Shown one piece after another: positions 1 to 12,060 of a stretch of DNA of 64,000 nt. Made by a program: the position numbers and the translations under genes. Position 1 is the stretch's first letter. The number at the start of each line of letters is the position of its first letter. The notes beneath the pieces are model-generated. The model was not told the DNA's origin. It ran no database searches and was given only the letters and a program-made list of their open reading frames with translations. Source of the DNA: Corallium rubrum (lineage: Eukaryota; Cnidaria; Anthozoa; Scleralcyonacea; Coralliidae); the NCBI GenBank assembly GCA_964035015.1, contig OZ036004.1, forward strand, positions 12,402,427 through 12,466,426. Reading direction: 5' to 3'.

Positions 1-372
1 GTGAAGTGAAGTGAAGTGAAGTGAAGTGAAGTGAAGTGAAGTAAAGTAAAGTGAAGTGAAGTAAAGTGAAGTGAAGCAGAGTGAAGTGAAGTGAAGTGAA
101 GTGAAGTGAAGTGAAGTGAAGTGAAGTGAAGTGAAGTGAAGTGAAGTGAAGTGAAGCGAAGAGAAGCAGGGTGAAGTGAAGTGAAGTGAAGTGAAGTGAA
201 GTGAAGTGAAGTGAAGTGAAGTGAAGTGAAGTGAAGCGAAGAGAAGCAGAGTGAAGTGAAGTGAAGTGAAGTGAAGTGAAGTGAAGTGAAGTGAAGTGAA
301 GTGAAGTGAAGTGAAGTGAAGTGAAGTGAAGTGATATAGTGAAGTGAGGCGAAGTAAAGCAAAGCGAAGTGA
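1..372. repeat. (GTGAA)n pentamer satellite
   Basis: Nearly pure GTGAA pentamers with scattered GTAAA, GCAGA and GCGAA variants. The array runs off the window start. The same pentamer recurs at 27.9-28.3 kb and 58.1-60.2 kb. Confidence 0.95.
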
Positions 373-1380
373 AGTTAAATGTGAAAGGATTGGACGGGTC
401 CTTATGAGTCAACGCTTTTAAAACCGAAGGGCTTTCGCTCGAAACGTTAGAAACTACGTTCAATATTTTCGGAAGTATTCAAACCTTACTAGAAATACAT
501 GAATGCAACAACCCCTCGCCCACTTTTATTAAATGATTTTTTGAAACAAACCTGATTTAAAATAAGCACTCCTGATATACAACCAATATAAAAACAAACA
601 GATTTTAAAGCAAATGATAATCCTCGAGATAATTATAGAATTTATGGATAGGATGACTAACTGATTTATTGAAAGTTGAACATATCAAAGCAAAATTTAG
701 ACTGGTTGTAAAAAATATATTGTTTTTATAGGATTCAAAAGGGATTATTTTTAGCAAGCACTTAAATGGCTTATGGCTTCCCTTATGTGGCTATGTATAC
801 ATGTTTTGTAAAGGCAGAATTAAAAGTTAACAGCTCAAAATTACACTTATAATAGAGTCTGAGATAAAAACAATTCAGTAGAATCGGATCCCAGAAAGAA
901 GTATTAAACAGACCACGTTTCAGTCGAAGTCGAAAGCCCATGCAAAGTCAATGAATAACATAAACATAAGCTTATAAAGGAAGCGTTTTATGTTAGCTTT
1001 AGTTAAGCTGACTTATGGTTTGGACGAGCAAAGGGTAAGCACGAAAACGTGAAGCTGTATATTGTTTAGGTTATTAAGACAAGAATCCTACCGTTTATAA
1101 CTGTAAAATGATTTGACCACTGAGTGACCACAACCAATGCAATTCAGATCGAGTTTTGTTTACCATACGGCGTCTGGTTTCTTCAGGTTCTCTGGTTTCG
1201 CTTCAAGATATATTAAACCGGCTGTTTGTATCCTTTTCTTCGTTGTTCTCTTTTATTATTTAAGTAGAACAGGCTCTATTTCGTTGAACGAAAGCCGAAA
1301 TACTGACAGATTTATTAGTTTTCTTCGTCGCTAGTCACCAGTGCCCAACTATTCTTACCGCGTGACACCGTACCAAACAT
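373..1380. other. Intergenic/intronic stretch without recognised gene
   Basis: AT-rich sequence. A motif at 424-467 (GAAGGGC, a short loop, GCTCGAAACGTT) matches the palindromic motif at 40.64-40.76 kb. The open frame at 1137-1334 has no recognisable domain. I see no RNF123 RING exon here, so the 3' end of the gene must lie before position 1. Confidence 0.5.
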
Positions 1381-1546
1381 ATATACAAACAAACAAACAA
1401 ACAAACAAACAAACAAACAAACAAACAAACAAACAAACAAACAAACAAACAAACAAACAAACAAACAAACAAACAAACAAACAAACAAACAAACAAACAA
1501 ACAAACAAACAAACAAACAAACAAACAAACAAACAAATAAATAAAC
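1381..1546. repeat. (ACAA)n tetranucleotide array
   Basis: About 165 bp of ACAA units ending in AATA units. The open frames here are repeat translations. The array lies downstream of the last recognised exon. Confidence 0.97.
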
Positions 1547-1757
1547 TATTTCACAGATTTCGTCTCCCTTCGCTTTTTCTACACGCGTGTAAAATGGACT
1601 CCACGCGTGTCGAGATTAGCACCCTCACCGGGCTCCGGGCCTTCGGCCCGTCGCCCGGCTCGGGGACTATATTCCTTTTACCAGCGACCTTGTGTACCTA
1701 GTGTAACGCCAGAATTTACACGCATATGTCAATATGTCTCATGCATAAGTCTCTTAC
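1546..1757. other. Intron downstream of exon 26
   Basis: Short unique sequence containing a GC-rich palindrome at about 1627-1662 (CGGGCTCCGGGCC / GGCCCGTCGCCCG). This could form a hairpin in either strand. No gene seen. Confidence 0.4.
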
Positions 1758-1842
1758 CTTGACGGTTTTGATCGCTTGAGTAAAGCAAGAAGTATACCAG
1801 TAACAGCACTCAATAATGGAAAGCGATCCACACAATCGAAAC
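1758..1842 (-). CDS. rnf123: RNF123 exon 26
   Basis: 85 bp, acceptor TTTTAG, donor GTAAGAG. Encodes FDCVDRFPLLSAVTGILLAL and continues to KRSKPS, matching the human block around SVDHYPILVAVTGILVQLL. It starts with two bases that complete the codon opened by exon 25 and ends with two bases of the next codon. Confidence 0.93.
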
Positions 1843-2069
1843 CTAAAATGACAAAGAAAACATACAGTGTAATAATTGAATACGTAGCATCATCTACGAG
1901 TTAACAATATGCACCAAGCCATGATTCGCACAAAATATATCTGAGTTTCGGAGTCAGATGGAAATATCCGTTACACAATCTTTTAAAGAGATGCTGTAAA
2001 GAGACAACTATATATATTTAGACACAAGCAACTGTAGATATTTTCTAACAACTAGAGTTTTTTGTTTAC

Positions 2070-2145
2070 CTGGAAGATGTAGACGTGTAACATTTTCAAA
2101 AATATTGGCACTTGCCGTCAAGCGATTGAAGGCTTGTGTTACGAG
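2070..2145 (-). CDS. rnf123: RNF123 exon 25
   Basis: 76 bp, acceptor TTATTAG, donor GTAAAC. Encodes LVTQAFNRLTASANIFENVT then RLHLP, like human [25 protein letters not shown]. The preceding intron is almost entirely the purine/pyrimidine tract at 2160-3562. Confidence 0.92.
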
Positions 2146-2159
2146 CTAATAAAAAAAAT

Positions 2160-2391
2160 TAAAGTTTAACAAAGTAAAGTGGGGTAGAGTGAAATAAAGG
2201 GAGAGGAGGGAGAGGAGGAAGATGAAGAAGATAAGAAAGCGGAAGAGGAAGAGGGAGAGGAGGAAGAGGAGGAGGAAGAGGAAGAGGGAGAGGAGGGAGA
2301 GAAGGAAGAGGAGGACGAGGAGGAAGAGGAGGAGGAGGAAAAGGAGGAGGAGGAGGAAGAGGCAGAGGGAGAGGAGGAAGAGGAAGAGGGA

Positions 2392-2483
<92 letters not shown>

Positions 2484-2535
2484 GGAAGAGGAGGAGGGGG
2501 AGGAGGAAGAGGAAGAGGAGGAGGGGGAGGAGGAA

Positions 2536-2570
<35 letters not shown>

Positions 2571-2928
2571 AGAGGAGGGGGAGGAGGGGCAGGAGAAAGA
2601 GGAAGAGGAGGAAGAGGAAGATGAGGAAGAGGGAGAGGAGGAAGAGGGAGAGGAGGAAGAGGGAGAGGAGGAAGAGGAGGAGGAAGAGGAGGAGGAAGAG
2701 GAGGAGAAGGAAGAGGAGGAGGAGGAAGAGGAAGAGAAGGAGGAAGATGAAGAAGAGGAGGAAGAGGAGGATGAGGAAGAGGAGGAGGAAGAGGAGGAGG
2801 AAGAGGAGGAGGAAGAGGAAGAGGAGGAGGAGGAAGAGGAGGAGGAAGAGGAGGAAGAGGAAGAGGAAGAGGAGGAGGAGGAGGAGGAGGAAGAGGAGGA
2901 GGAGGAGGAGGAGGAGGAGGAAAAAGAT

Positions 2929-2966
<38 letters not shown>

Positions 2967-3457
2967 AGGGGAGGAGGAGGAAGAGGAAGAGAAGAAGGAG
3001 GACGAATATGAAGAAGATGAGGAGAGGAGGAGGAGGGAGAGGAGGACGAGGAAGAGGAAAAGGAGGAGGACGAGGAGGAGGAAGAGGAGGAGGACGAGGA
3101 AGAGGACGAGGAAGAGGAGGAGGAAGAGGAGGAGGAAGAGGAGGAAGAGGAGGGGGAAGAGGAAGAGGAGGTGGAGGAAGAGGAGGAGGAGGAAGAGGAT
3201 AAGGCAGACGAGGCGGAAGAGGAGGAGGAAGAGGAGGAAAAGGAGGAGGAGGAGGAGGAAGAAGAGGAGAAGAGGAGGAGGAGGAGGAAGCGGAAGAGGA
3301 GGAGGAAGAAGAGGAGGAGGAAGCGGAGGAGGAAGAGGAGGAGAAAGAGAAAGAGGTGGAGGAGGAAGAGGAAGAGGAGGAGGAGGAGGAAGAAGAGGAG
3401 GAAGAAGAGGAGGAGGAAGAGGAGGAGGAAGAGGAGGAAGAGGAGGAGGAAGAGGAG

Positions 3458-3489
<32 letters not shown>

Positions 3490-3562
3490 GGAAGAGGAGG
3501 AGGAAAAGGAACAAAAGGAAGAAAAAAAGAAAGAGAAAAGAAAGAGAAACAGAAACAGGGAA
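2160..3562. repeat. 1.4 kb polypurine (GGA/GGAAGA)n tract
   Basis: Continuous purine-only sequence on the plus strand with a few interruptions (GAC, GAT, GGCAGA). In the RNF123 transcript this is a 1.4 kb CU-only stretch filling the intron between exons 24 and 25. The 497-, 326- and 153-residue frames are artefacts of the repeat. Long mirror-like purine tracts can form triplex DNA. Confidence 0.97.
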
Positions 3563-3568
3563 AATCAC

Positions 3569-3661
3569 CTGGAACAGTCTGGAGATGTTTAATTCTGCTG
3601 AGGGAAAGTTCTTCCAGTCAGTAAACAACTGAGGAGCAACAGAGGCAACCATTTCAAGAAC
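3569..3661 (-). CDS. rnf123: RNF123 exon 24
   Basis: 93 bp, acceptor CATCTAG, donor GTGATT. Encodes VLEMVASVAPQLFTDWKNFP then SAELNISRLFQ, matching human VLEMTITLVPEIFLDWTRP. Phase 0 at both ends. The donor lies only about 7 bp from the purine tract. Confidence 0.93.
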
Positions 3662-3869
3662 CTAGATGACAAAAGCAAAACAATATCATCAAGCAACAAT
3701 CTATTTCTACTTGATTGTTCATAAAATATCTTGGTTTGATATTTAAAAATCTTTGGCAAAATGTCCTTGTTTGGTTTCATAAAATATCTTGGTTCTACGA
3801 ATTTTTAGCTAAGCTCTTATGATCATACTCCTTTTTAGATGACACCATAATTTCAACTGTTCGAAGCTT

Positions 3870-4260
3870 ACCACTTCCTTTTTTTCTCAAATTCCCACAT
3901 TCTTTTGTTTTTCAATTCCTACTGTTTTTCTCAAATTCCCATTTTTTTCTTAAATTCCCACTTTATTTCCCAAACTTCCAATTTTTTTCGTAAATTCCCA
4001 CTTTTTTCTCTCAAATTCTCACTTTTTTCCCCTCAAATTTTCACTTTTTTCTCTCCTCACTTCTTTTCTCAAATTCTCACCTTTTTTCTCAAATTCTCAC
4101 TTTTTTCTCTCAAATTCTCACCTTTTTTCTCAAATTCTCACTTTTTTTCTCTCAAATTCTCACTTTTTTTCTCAAATTCTCACCTTTTCCCTCAAAATCT
4201 CACTTTTTTCCCTCAAATTCTCAAATGCCCACATTTTTTCTAAAATTCCCACTTTTTTTC
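3870..4260. repeat. Pyrimidine-rich minisatellite (CTCAAATTCTCACTTTTTT)n
   Basis: Degenerate tandem units of about 19-21 bp carrying CTCAAATTC(T/C)CAC plus a T run. The 112-residue frame at 3905-4243 is a translation of this repeat. Confidence 0.85.
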
Positions 4261-4261
4261 C

Positions 4262-5030
4262 AACAAAACGGACAACCAAAATGTATCTTCAATGATGTTC
4301 TTACCCTTAACAAGCCAACAGTAAGTTCAAAACAGACAATACAGGTCTTTAATTGACGAGTTTCGATAGCCACGTTCGGCAAAGACTGAATCTACAAATA
4401 AACAACAAAAAATATAATTTGATGTAACATGAATAATCTCCAAGGCGCATGTTTGGTGAGGGAAACGAAATAATATATTTTGAACTGAAAAAGAAAGAAA
4501 AACAGAATGAGATTGAAATTAATCAATGGTTTCTGACTTAGGGTACTCTTACGCTTGTTACGTGCTCGTGCAATAACTCGATGGAACTGGCAAAACCACG
4601 AGCCAACGTATTCATCAGGCGTGATCGTTGTGAAGTTAGATTTCCTTTCTATACTCAAATTATCAACCGACCAATCCAATGTATGACATATTTAAGAGCT
4701 TAAGCAACAGACGTTTTACAGCCACGGATGGCGTTGTTATTCAATAGCATTTTTCATTCAAAACAATGATAATGAGCAATTTAAAATTCCAAGAGCAAAG
4801 TGAACGCCGTCGTCGTTCTACACAAGACGTCATTGAGAGCATTTTCACGTTCTTGAGACGACGGGAACTTCTAGAACGTCGAAGCCTGTCATCGTTGTTT
4901 TACTACAATGAGACATACTTTTAAAGTAGACTGAAACTTGTATTTTAAGGGGGATTTTTCATAGTCATTTTCAATTGAGGCATTTCGCCCTGTTTGACCG
5001 CGAGATGCTATAGGCAATAAACTTATTAAA
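4262..5030. other. Intron stretch, no supported gene
   Basis: Lies where an RNF123 exon is expected (the block between MLQQ and VLEM), but no convincing match with splice sites was found. A plus-strand ATG frame at 4766-4924 encodes about 52 Arg/Glu-rich residues with no recognised domain. The minus-strand frame at 4392-4679 has none either. Confidence 0.35.
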
Positions 5031-5374
5031 TCAAAATCAAATCAAACCAAATTAAACTAAACTAAACTGAACTGGATTGAACTACACCGCACCAAACCAG
5101 ACTAGACCAGACCAAACCAGAGCAGGCTCGATTCACTTTATTTATACTGGATAACCCTATCAGTCATCTAAACTGTTCTCCTCAGATGTCCAGTGAAAGT
5201 TATCCCTCATTGGTCCAGGGTAACTTGAGGAGGAAACCGGAGGAAATATGTGGTGTTTGGTAGAGTCAAAGAAGAAGTACTCTTCTCACATGCAGCCAAG
5301 GTGAAATTTTAATCAGATCACTACACCGGACAAGAATTGAACCTGGGTCGCAGAAGTGAAAAGCACGTATACCA
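5031..5374. repeat. SINE-like interspersed repeat with simple tail
   Basis: Starts with a run of AAACTAAACT/AAACCAGACT-type units and continues into a block (GGTAACTTGAGGAGGAAACC, later GAATTGAACCTGGGTCGCAG). A related block occurs at 11.6-11.9 kb and in degraded form near 45.43 kb. Probably tRNA-derived and in reverse orientation. Confidence 0.45.
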
Positions 5375-5378
5375 TTAA

Positions 5379-5801
5379 AGTGTTATGAAGTGAAAAATAC
5401 GTTGGCATTTTTGTTGTTTTATTGTACAGAGGAGCATGACAGGAGCACTCACTGAAAATTTCAAGAGAATCTGATGCGTAGTTTTCGCGCTATCAACTCT
5501 CAAAATTTGCCGTGGATACTTTGTTTTGGGGAAATTTGGGCTTCTTGGTAACATGCCTTGGATCATTAATAGTGAAATCTATTGTTTTGATGCATAGTTG
5601 TCCATTTGCGTACGTCATAAGCATTGTTACCAAAAGCCCAATTTTTCTCCAAGAACGAACTAGCCATGGCAAACTTTGAGAGTTAATAGCGCGAAAACTA
5701 CGCGTCAGATTCTCTTGAAATTTTCAGTGAGTGCTCCTGCCATGCTCCTTTGTACAATAAAACAACCAAAATGCCAACGAATTTTTCATTTCATAGATAC
5801 T
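5379..5801. mobile_element. MITE, TTAA-flanked, AGTG-type TIR (copy A)
   Basis: Inverted repeat: 5' arm AGTGTTATGAAGTGAAAAAT, mirrored at the 3' end by ATTTTTCATTTCATAGATACT. Flanked by TTAA at 5375-5378 and 5802-5805, the duplication typical of piggyBac-type elements. No transposase; internal frames are mirror artefacts. Confidence 0.8.
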
Positions 5802-5872
5802 TTAACCACTTCGCCAAAAACACCCTGGCAGAGGGGGAGGGTAAACAAGCAAAAGAACATCTGTTTTCTTAA

Positions 5873-6347
5873 AGTGCCTATGAAGCGAAAATTATTATTG
5901 TCTTAATTGAAAGAACTCTTAAAACTACAGCGTAACATCTTTTGCAGATCTTCGTTTCCGTGCTTCGTTGTTGAGATATTTCAGTTTCTTTGATATGCAA
6001 ATTAAACACTTTGACATCACACGTGTATAATGAGTTATCGGAGAAAGTTCTATATCTTTGCTATTACCAAGCGAAATCACTTCGAAGCCGATCCTGTTCG
6101 TCTATTTCGCATACAGCATTAGACATACAGATTTTTTAATTGATTTCGTTTGATAATAGCAAAGATACCGAACCTTCTCTGATAACTCATTATACACGTG
6201 TGACGTCAAAGTGTTTAATTTGCATATCAAAAAAATTGAAATATCTCAACAACGAGGCACGGAAACGAAGATCTGCAAAAGAGGTTACGTTGTCGTTTTG
6301 AGAGTTCTTTCATTTAAGACAATAATAATTTTCGCTTCATAGGCACT
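5873..6347. mobile_element. MITE, TTAA-flanked, AGTGCCTATGAAGCG TIR (copy B)
   Basis: Near-perfect foldback with arms of about 200 bp (AGTGCCTATGAAGCGAAAAT mirrored by ATTTTCGCTTCATAGGCACT). Flanked by TTAA at 5869-5872 and 6348-6351. Its tip resembles copy A. Degraded relatives occur at 11.1-11.5 kb, 11.88-12.05 kb, 25.89 kb and 55.05-55.46 kb. Confidence 0.85.
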
Positions 6348-6387
6348 TTAAAAAAACAACAACTCAAAACCATACAAATAATCAAAC

Positions 6388-6618
6388 CTGTTGAAGCATT
6401 CCAATAAACTCCGAGAAGGCCCAGTTGAGTTGGTTTAACACTCCATTCAAGAAACTACCAGATAATTCTTTGTCATCGGTGCATAACTTAGCCAAAACAA
6501 CTTGGTATATAGGAGAAGGACATGGAGGTTGAAGATTCACTCGTTGAAGACCATGATCAGAGACGCCACTGATAAGACTCCACGACTGTAGAGTGTAATT
6601 GAAGGCGAAACCACAACC
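6388..6618 (-). CDS. rnf123: RNF123 exon 23
   Basis: 231 bp, 77 codons, acceptor TTCTCAG, donor GTTTGA. Begins GCGFAFNYT and ends [20 protein letters not shown] then QQ. The [20 protein letters not shown] block is one of the most conserved parts of human RNF123. Phase 0 at both ends. The weak GTTTGA donor precedes the gap where an exon is missing. Confidence 0.95.
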
Positions 6619-6679
6619 CTGAGAACAACACATCTTGTTTATTAAACTGAAGAGCTACGACGAAATGTTGGTATCTAAA

Positions 6680-7814
<1,135 letters not shown>

Positions 7815-7939
7815 TAAACCGCCATGTTTTAAAATTTGTAACTGCGTGCGACTCGTTTTGCAATCGTTTTGATATATAATCTATATCTTACAGTTCTGGA
7901 AAACATACAGTACTATATTATGCACCACTGGGAACTTAC

Positions 7940-8027
7940 TTTCCAAAACCTTATCAAAATCCACGTCGTCTGAACCCAAGTTCTCTTCTCATAAGCAGAC
8001 ATCAGACTACTAACGATCTTTTCTTGG
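7940..8027 (-). CDS. rnf123: RNF123 exon 22
   Basis: 88 bp, acceptor TTGTAG, donor GTAAGT. Encodes QEKIVSSLMSAYEKRTWVQT then TWILIRFWK, matching human [22 protein letters not shown]. One leading base completes the codon begun in exon 21. Confidence 0.94.
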
Positions 8028-9836
8028 CTACAACAAAAACACGGACACATTGAAAAATATTAAAATGCCTATCACCCCAAATACGATAGTACTGATATGG
8101 ATTCCATGTGAAGTGTATAGTTGAATGTATATAGTTTATCGTTAGCATAGACCTCGCAGGGAACAGTATACACTTGTTGACTGGCGCCGAGGGAAACATC
8201 GAACCCAAAGGCTTCGTGACATGAAGCCTGAGGGACCGTTAAACTCGATGTTTCTCGAGGCAAAAGTCAACAAGCGTTTTGTTACATACCAAAGACTTTT
8301 AAAACACAAAATACCAAGTTGACTCGAAACTGGCAAAAGGCGAAAAGACTTACCAAAACACTGACTTTATCTTGGTAATTTCAATTCAGCTAAACATTAA
8401 TACACCAGACTCAACAAGTACAAAGAACAGCTTTAAATTTATCCAGGTTTTCTTCAGACCTTCTTTGAAGATATGTATAGATATTCTTTCCTTTGGAAAG
8501 TGAACTATTTCGTAGCAAACAAGCTCGAAACAGCTCTTGTTTTCAAAATGTTCCGAAAAGTCCAAAGTTCTTGATCTGATGCAATAATCATTGTATATTC
8601 ACGTGAACAACGCATGATTAAAGCTGACGTCAGAGGGAAACATTGCACTGTTTTCCTCGGCAGAAAGAAACATTGAGTTTGTTGAACAACACGTGACCAT
8701 GATTTGACCAATAGGATTTCATCTTTGGCAAACGAAAGTCTTTGGTATATGCTTTATATCAATGCTTTTTGCGCAATGTGATTGGTTCCACTAGCTCGGG
8801 ATATCCTGCACTATTCACCTGCGGGCAAAATAAAATGGCGGCCAGTTTTGGTATGTTTATTGAAGCCTTGTTGATAAACAAGGCTGATGTAGTAGAATAA
8901 CGAGAAAAGTCAGCAGAATTAAGTAGAAAAGTGTCCACAGGTATGTTTTTTTTTAAAATTTTCTAGCCATTAATATATCCAAAAGTTGAAAAAAACTGTT
9001 TTGTCGAGAAATACCGAGTACGCCAAGTTGCTAGCGGCCCTGTCTTGCACGAAAGTACCGAAAAATAGAAGAATGTAAAATTTGTTTTTTCATTCATGAG
9101 GTATATGCTAAAACAATTATTCACCTCAGTGTCGGTGAATAGTGTAGATAATATGGTGAATATCCAACATTGTTATATAGTTAGAGTTTCACTGGATACA
9201 ACGATGACTGTCAATGGTTAGTTTGTGGTCACATGCCCTTAGCTAAACTTCAATGTACACCGAGCGGGCAATAATTGAGAACTTATTGCCTGCTCGGTCA
9301 ATAAGGTTTCAATTGTATCTCAATAAGTTTTCAATTCAACTCTTCACGGTATCCTATAAACAAAAGCTTCTTTGGTACGACAAAAAGAATATTTATAGGT
9401 CTTCAAAGCATGGTGAAGATTAACTGGAGAAATGTATTGCTGTTCTTTTGTTCTGAGACTCATATTTGTTTGGTTGAAGTGAAATTACGGAGCCAGGCGA
9501 AATGTTTTGGTAAGTCTTTAATAGAGTTTGTCTATTGTGTACTTTCCCTTGATAAACGTCGAAATTATTCAGCGAAACTCAAGTTATATAACAAAACACT
9601 TAATATGTCTGATCCATCGAGAAACAGTTAGTTTTGTTTCCCTCGAGTCTCGATGTTTCCCTCGACTTCGTCTCGGGAAAATTTAGACTCTTGGGAAAAC
9701 AAAACTAACTGTTTCCCTCGGGAGCAGACATTAAGTGTATACTATTCACCTCACTTCCGTGAGCAATTGGTAATTATATTGAAGTTTGTATATCTTAAAT
9801 GGTAATGAGATGACGTCAGAGTAGGCGTGATTTGTA
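8028..9836. other. Intron 21, no gene; small foldback at 9600-9735
   Basis: No coding exon is supported. A small palindrome at about 9600-9735 (CTTAATATGTCTG mirrored by CAGACATTAAG, with GAAACAGTTAGTTTTG inside) is a likely MITE relic. The sequence CTATTCACCT recurs at 8811 and 9741. The remainder is unassigned. Confidence 0.4.
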
Positions 9837-10250
9837 TACATAATGGCCACTTTAAAATTAAAACAAGACGCCCAGGTCAGGCGTTCACTCGGGCTTACGT
9901 ACTGGCAAGTGCGCGGAATCTGAACGAAGGCTGAATGTGGTGCATACATCACACTGGTGAACATATTTACGGTAAAGACAGTTGTCAGCCACATCTGATC
10001 ACTGTCAAACTACAAAGTCAGCCAGTCACTTTCAAAATCTACCAACAATGTGCAAGAACACCTTGATCAAAAGGCAAAGCTGTCCAACTTTTTGTCCAAC
10101 TTCAAAATCGAAAGGAGCAAAGAACTTACAACATGCCTCACGGCCACACTCAGTAAAAAGTGCAAAAATGCAAAATCGTGACACCCCTAAAAACAAAAAG
10201 CCAACAACACAGAGCCGAAACCTAGACTCCGCCTACCACAATTAGCTTGA
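9837..10250. repeat. Dispersed repeat family R1, copy 1
   Basis: Shares long blocks (CAATGTGCAAGAACACCTTG, AAAGGCAAAGCTGT, AGCAAAGAACTTACAAC) with copies at 42.36-42.83, 43.0-43.27 and about 43.96-44.06 kb. No inverted ends or coding seen. Family unknown. Confidence 0.6.
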
Positions 10251-10362
10251 GTGATAAAAACCAACAGGATCAACATCCAACATTTCCTGATTATCTTTCC
10301 TATCTTGAACAATATGCAGACTTCGTTAGATCAAATAAAAAATGGCGTGCCCCTCTATTTAC

Positions 10363-10450
10363 CTAGTGGATGGAAGTCCTTCAAGAGCCTTTAGACAATC
10401 TGGATAGCATGAAAACGTTACTAATCCTTGGATAAGTGTATCTCGAAGAT
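10363..10450 (-). CDS. rnf123: RNF123 exon 21
   Basis: 88 bp, acceptor TTTTTAG, donor GTAAAT. Encodes LRDTLIQGLVTFSCYPDCLK then ALEGLPST, matching human [28 protein letters not shown]. Starts with two bases and ends with two bases, in register with exons 20 and 22. Confidence 0.94.
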
Positions 10451-10526
10451 CTAAAAAAAATAAAAACAAATCAACAAAGATGTTTCTGTTTTTCATACTG
10501 AAACTAAAGAAAAAACTTTCTTTTAA

Positions 10527-11045
10527 GGTGGCTCCATGCAGTTTCTTGAAAAATGGAAAATACAAGTTTGAGAGTCCAAAACACGCACAGAGGTGACCTC
10601 CAATTTTTTTTTCAACTTTTTTTTTACTTTTCTTGAAGTATGAGTAATCAATAGGCCGATTTTAAAAAAATTCTGTAGAAGGAATAATTTTTCCCCCGGA
10701 AAAATCATGTTTGTTAATTTTTTAAAAATTTCGTTCTACAGAATTTTTTTAAAATCGGCCTATTGATTACTCATACTTCCAGGAAAGTTTTAATGAAAAA
10801 AAAATTGGGGGTCACCAAAGTTTTTCTCGAATTAAATTAGTTTGAAGGGTAATTGGCAGCCATTTTGAAATGTCATTGTTGTCATAGCAACAACTGCTGC
10901 TATTTATTTGGTAACAGTTTTTGATTGTCAGACTGTTTACCCATGCATAACATTCAGTTTTATTCTTTTTCTTAATTGTTTAATCACATGTTTTGGACTT
11001 TCAAACTTGTATTTTCCATTTTTCAAGAAACTGTATGGAGCCACC
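10527..11045. mobile_element. MITE, TTAA-flanked, GGTGGCTCCATRCAG TIR (copy 1)
   Basis: Arms GGTGGCTCCATGCAGTTTCT and AGAAACTGTATGGAGCCACC, flanked by TTAA at 10523-10526 and 11046-11049. An inner palindrome (CAGAATTTTTTTAAAATCGG with AGTATGAGTAATCAATAGGC) gives a double hairpin. It lies about 75 bp upstream of the exon 21 acceptor. Confidence 0.85.
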
Positions 11046-11059
11046 TTAACATAATGTGT

Positions 11060-11515
11060 TTAAAATTAAAGGTATTGACAATATAAATTAAGTTTGTCTA
11101 ATTTGAAAGAACTCGTGAAATAGTAAAGTAAGACCTTTTAAAAATTTCCCGTATTCTTCTTAGTCTTCGAGATATTTCAGTTTGTTTGATATATGTAAAT
11201 GAGATGTAACCAGGGTAGAGCATTTTCACACATAGCAAACTCAGTTATATCTCTAAGTTTGTTCAACAAAATCACTTGAAACTGTGCACATTAAAACTCC
11301 TCATGACACTGAACATTTTATGTTGAGCAATCAGGGTCCAGGGAGGTATAAGTGATTTTGTAATGCATGAAACTGCTCAGTACCCTGGTCATAATGTCAA
11401 AGACTATCTCATTTACATATCAAACAAACTGAAATATCTAAAAAACAAACAAAGAAAAATACAGAAATTAAAGGTCTTCCATTACAAATTCTTTCAAATT
11501 AAGCGTGTGCATGTT
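11060..11515. mobile_element. Degraded foldback related to copy B family
   Basis: Inverted arms (TTTGAAAGAACTCGTG and the mirrored AATTCTTTCAAATTAAG; GATATTTCAGTTTGTTTGATAT mirrored near 11418) resemble the internal parts of the 5873-6347 element. Ends are eroded. Confidence 0.6.
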
Positions 11516-11559
11516 AAGGATAAAAGACTGGGGGGCTAAGCACCCTTACTTGCAGCCAG

Positions 11560-11880
11560 CGGCTGAATTGCGAAGGACGCAGATCAACGTGGCCGTGTCG
11601 AGGCATATCAAAGTACAACACAGTTCAGACCACGCTTCACAGCTAAGACGTTAGGTGTTGATTTTATGGAGGGAGGAAAACTGGAGAACCCGGCGAAAAA
11701 CCCTCGAAGCACAGGAGAGATCAACTACAACTCTACTCACATGAGTTCCAAGCCCGACAACGGGGTTATTCCCAAGCGGTCACCCTGATTCAAGTACTAA
11801 CCCCGTCTAATTGGGCTTAACTTTTGGTGAGAGGCAGCGCGCTAACTGCACACGCCACCCATGTTCCTCCCACAACACCA
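11560..11880 (-). repeat. tRNA-derived SINE-like repeat
   Basis: Read on the minus strand it begins GGGTGGCGTGTGCAGTTAGC, resembling a tRNA A-box region. It continues into a tail block (GGTTTTTCGCCGGGTTCTCC) that recurs near 45.43 kb and, more diverged, at 5.2 kb. RNA polymerase III origin is inferred from form only. Confidence 0.45.
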
Positions 11881-12060
11881 AACATGTAGAATTTCAAGTG
11901 ATTTCGTTTGGTAATAGCAAAGACATAGAACTTTCTTCGACAAGTCATTATGCACGCGTACATCACAACATGTGACTTTTGCATATCAAACAAACTGAAA
12001 TATCTCAACAACTAAGCACGGAAAGAAAAAACTGCAAAAGATGTTATTTTGCTATTTTAA

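Noticed and set aside
2159-3652. 497-, 326- and 153-residue frames rich in Ser/Leu/Pro, Arg/Lys and Glu
   Set aside because: Translations of the purine tract. Only the last 31 codons near 3569-3661 are a real exon.
4766-4924. 52-residue Arg/Glu-rich plus-strand ORF
   Set aside because: No domain, no support beyond an open frame, and the reverse strand gave only a weak resemblance to the missing RNF123 exon without splice sites.
8002-8336. Overlapping minus-strand ORFs of 63-68 residues upstream of exon 22
   Set aside because: No match to RNF123 or any domain; the exon with correct phase is 7940-8027.
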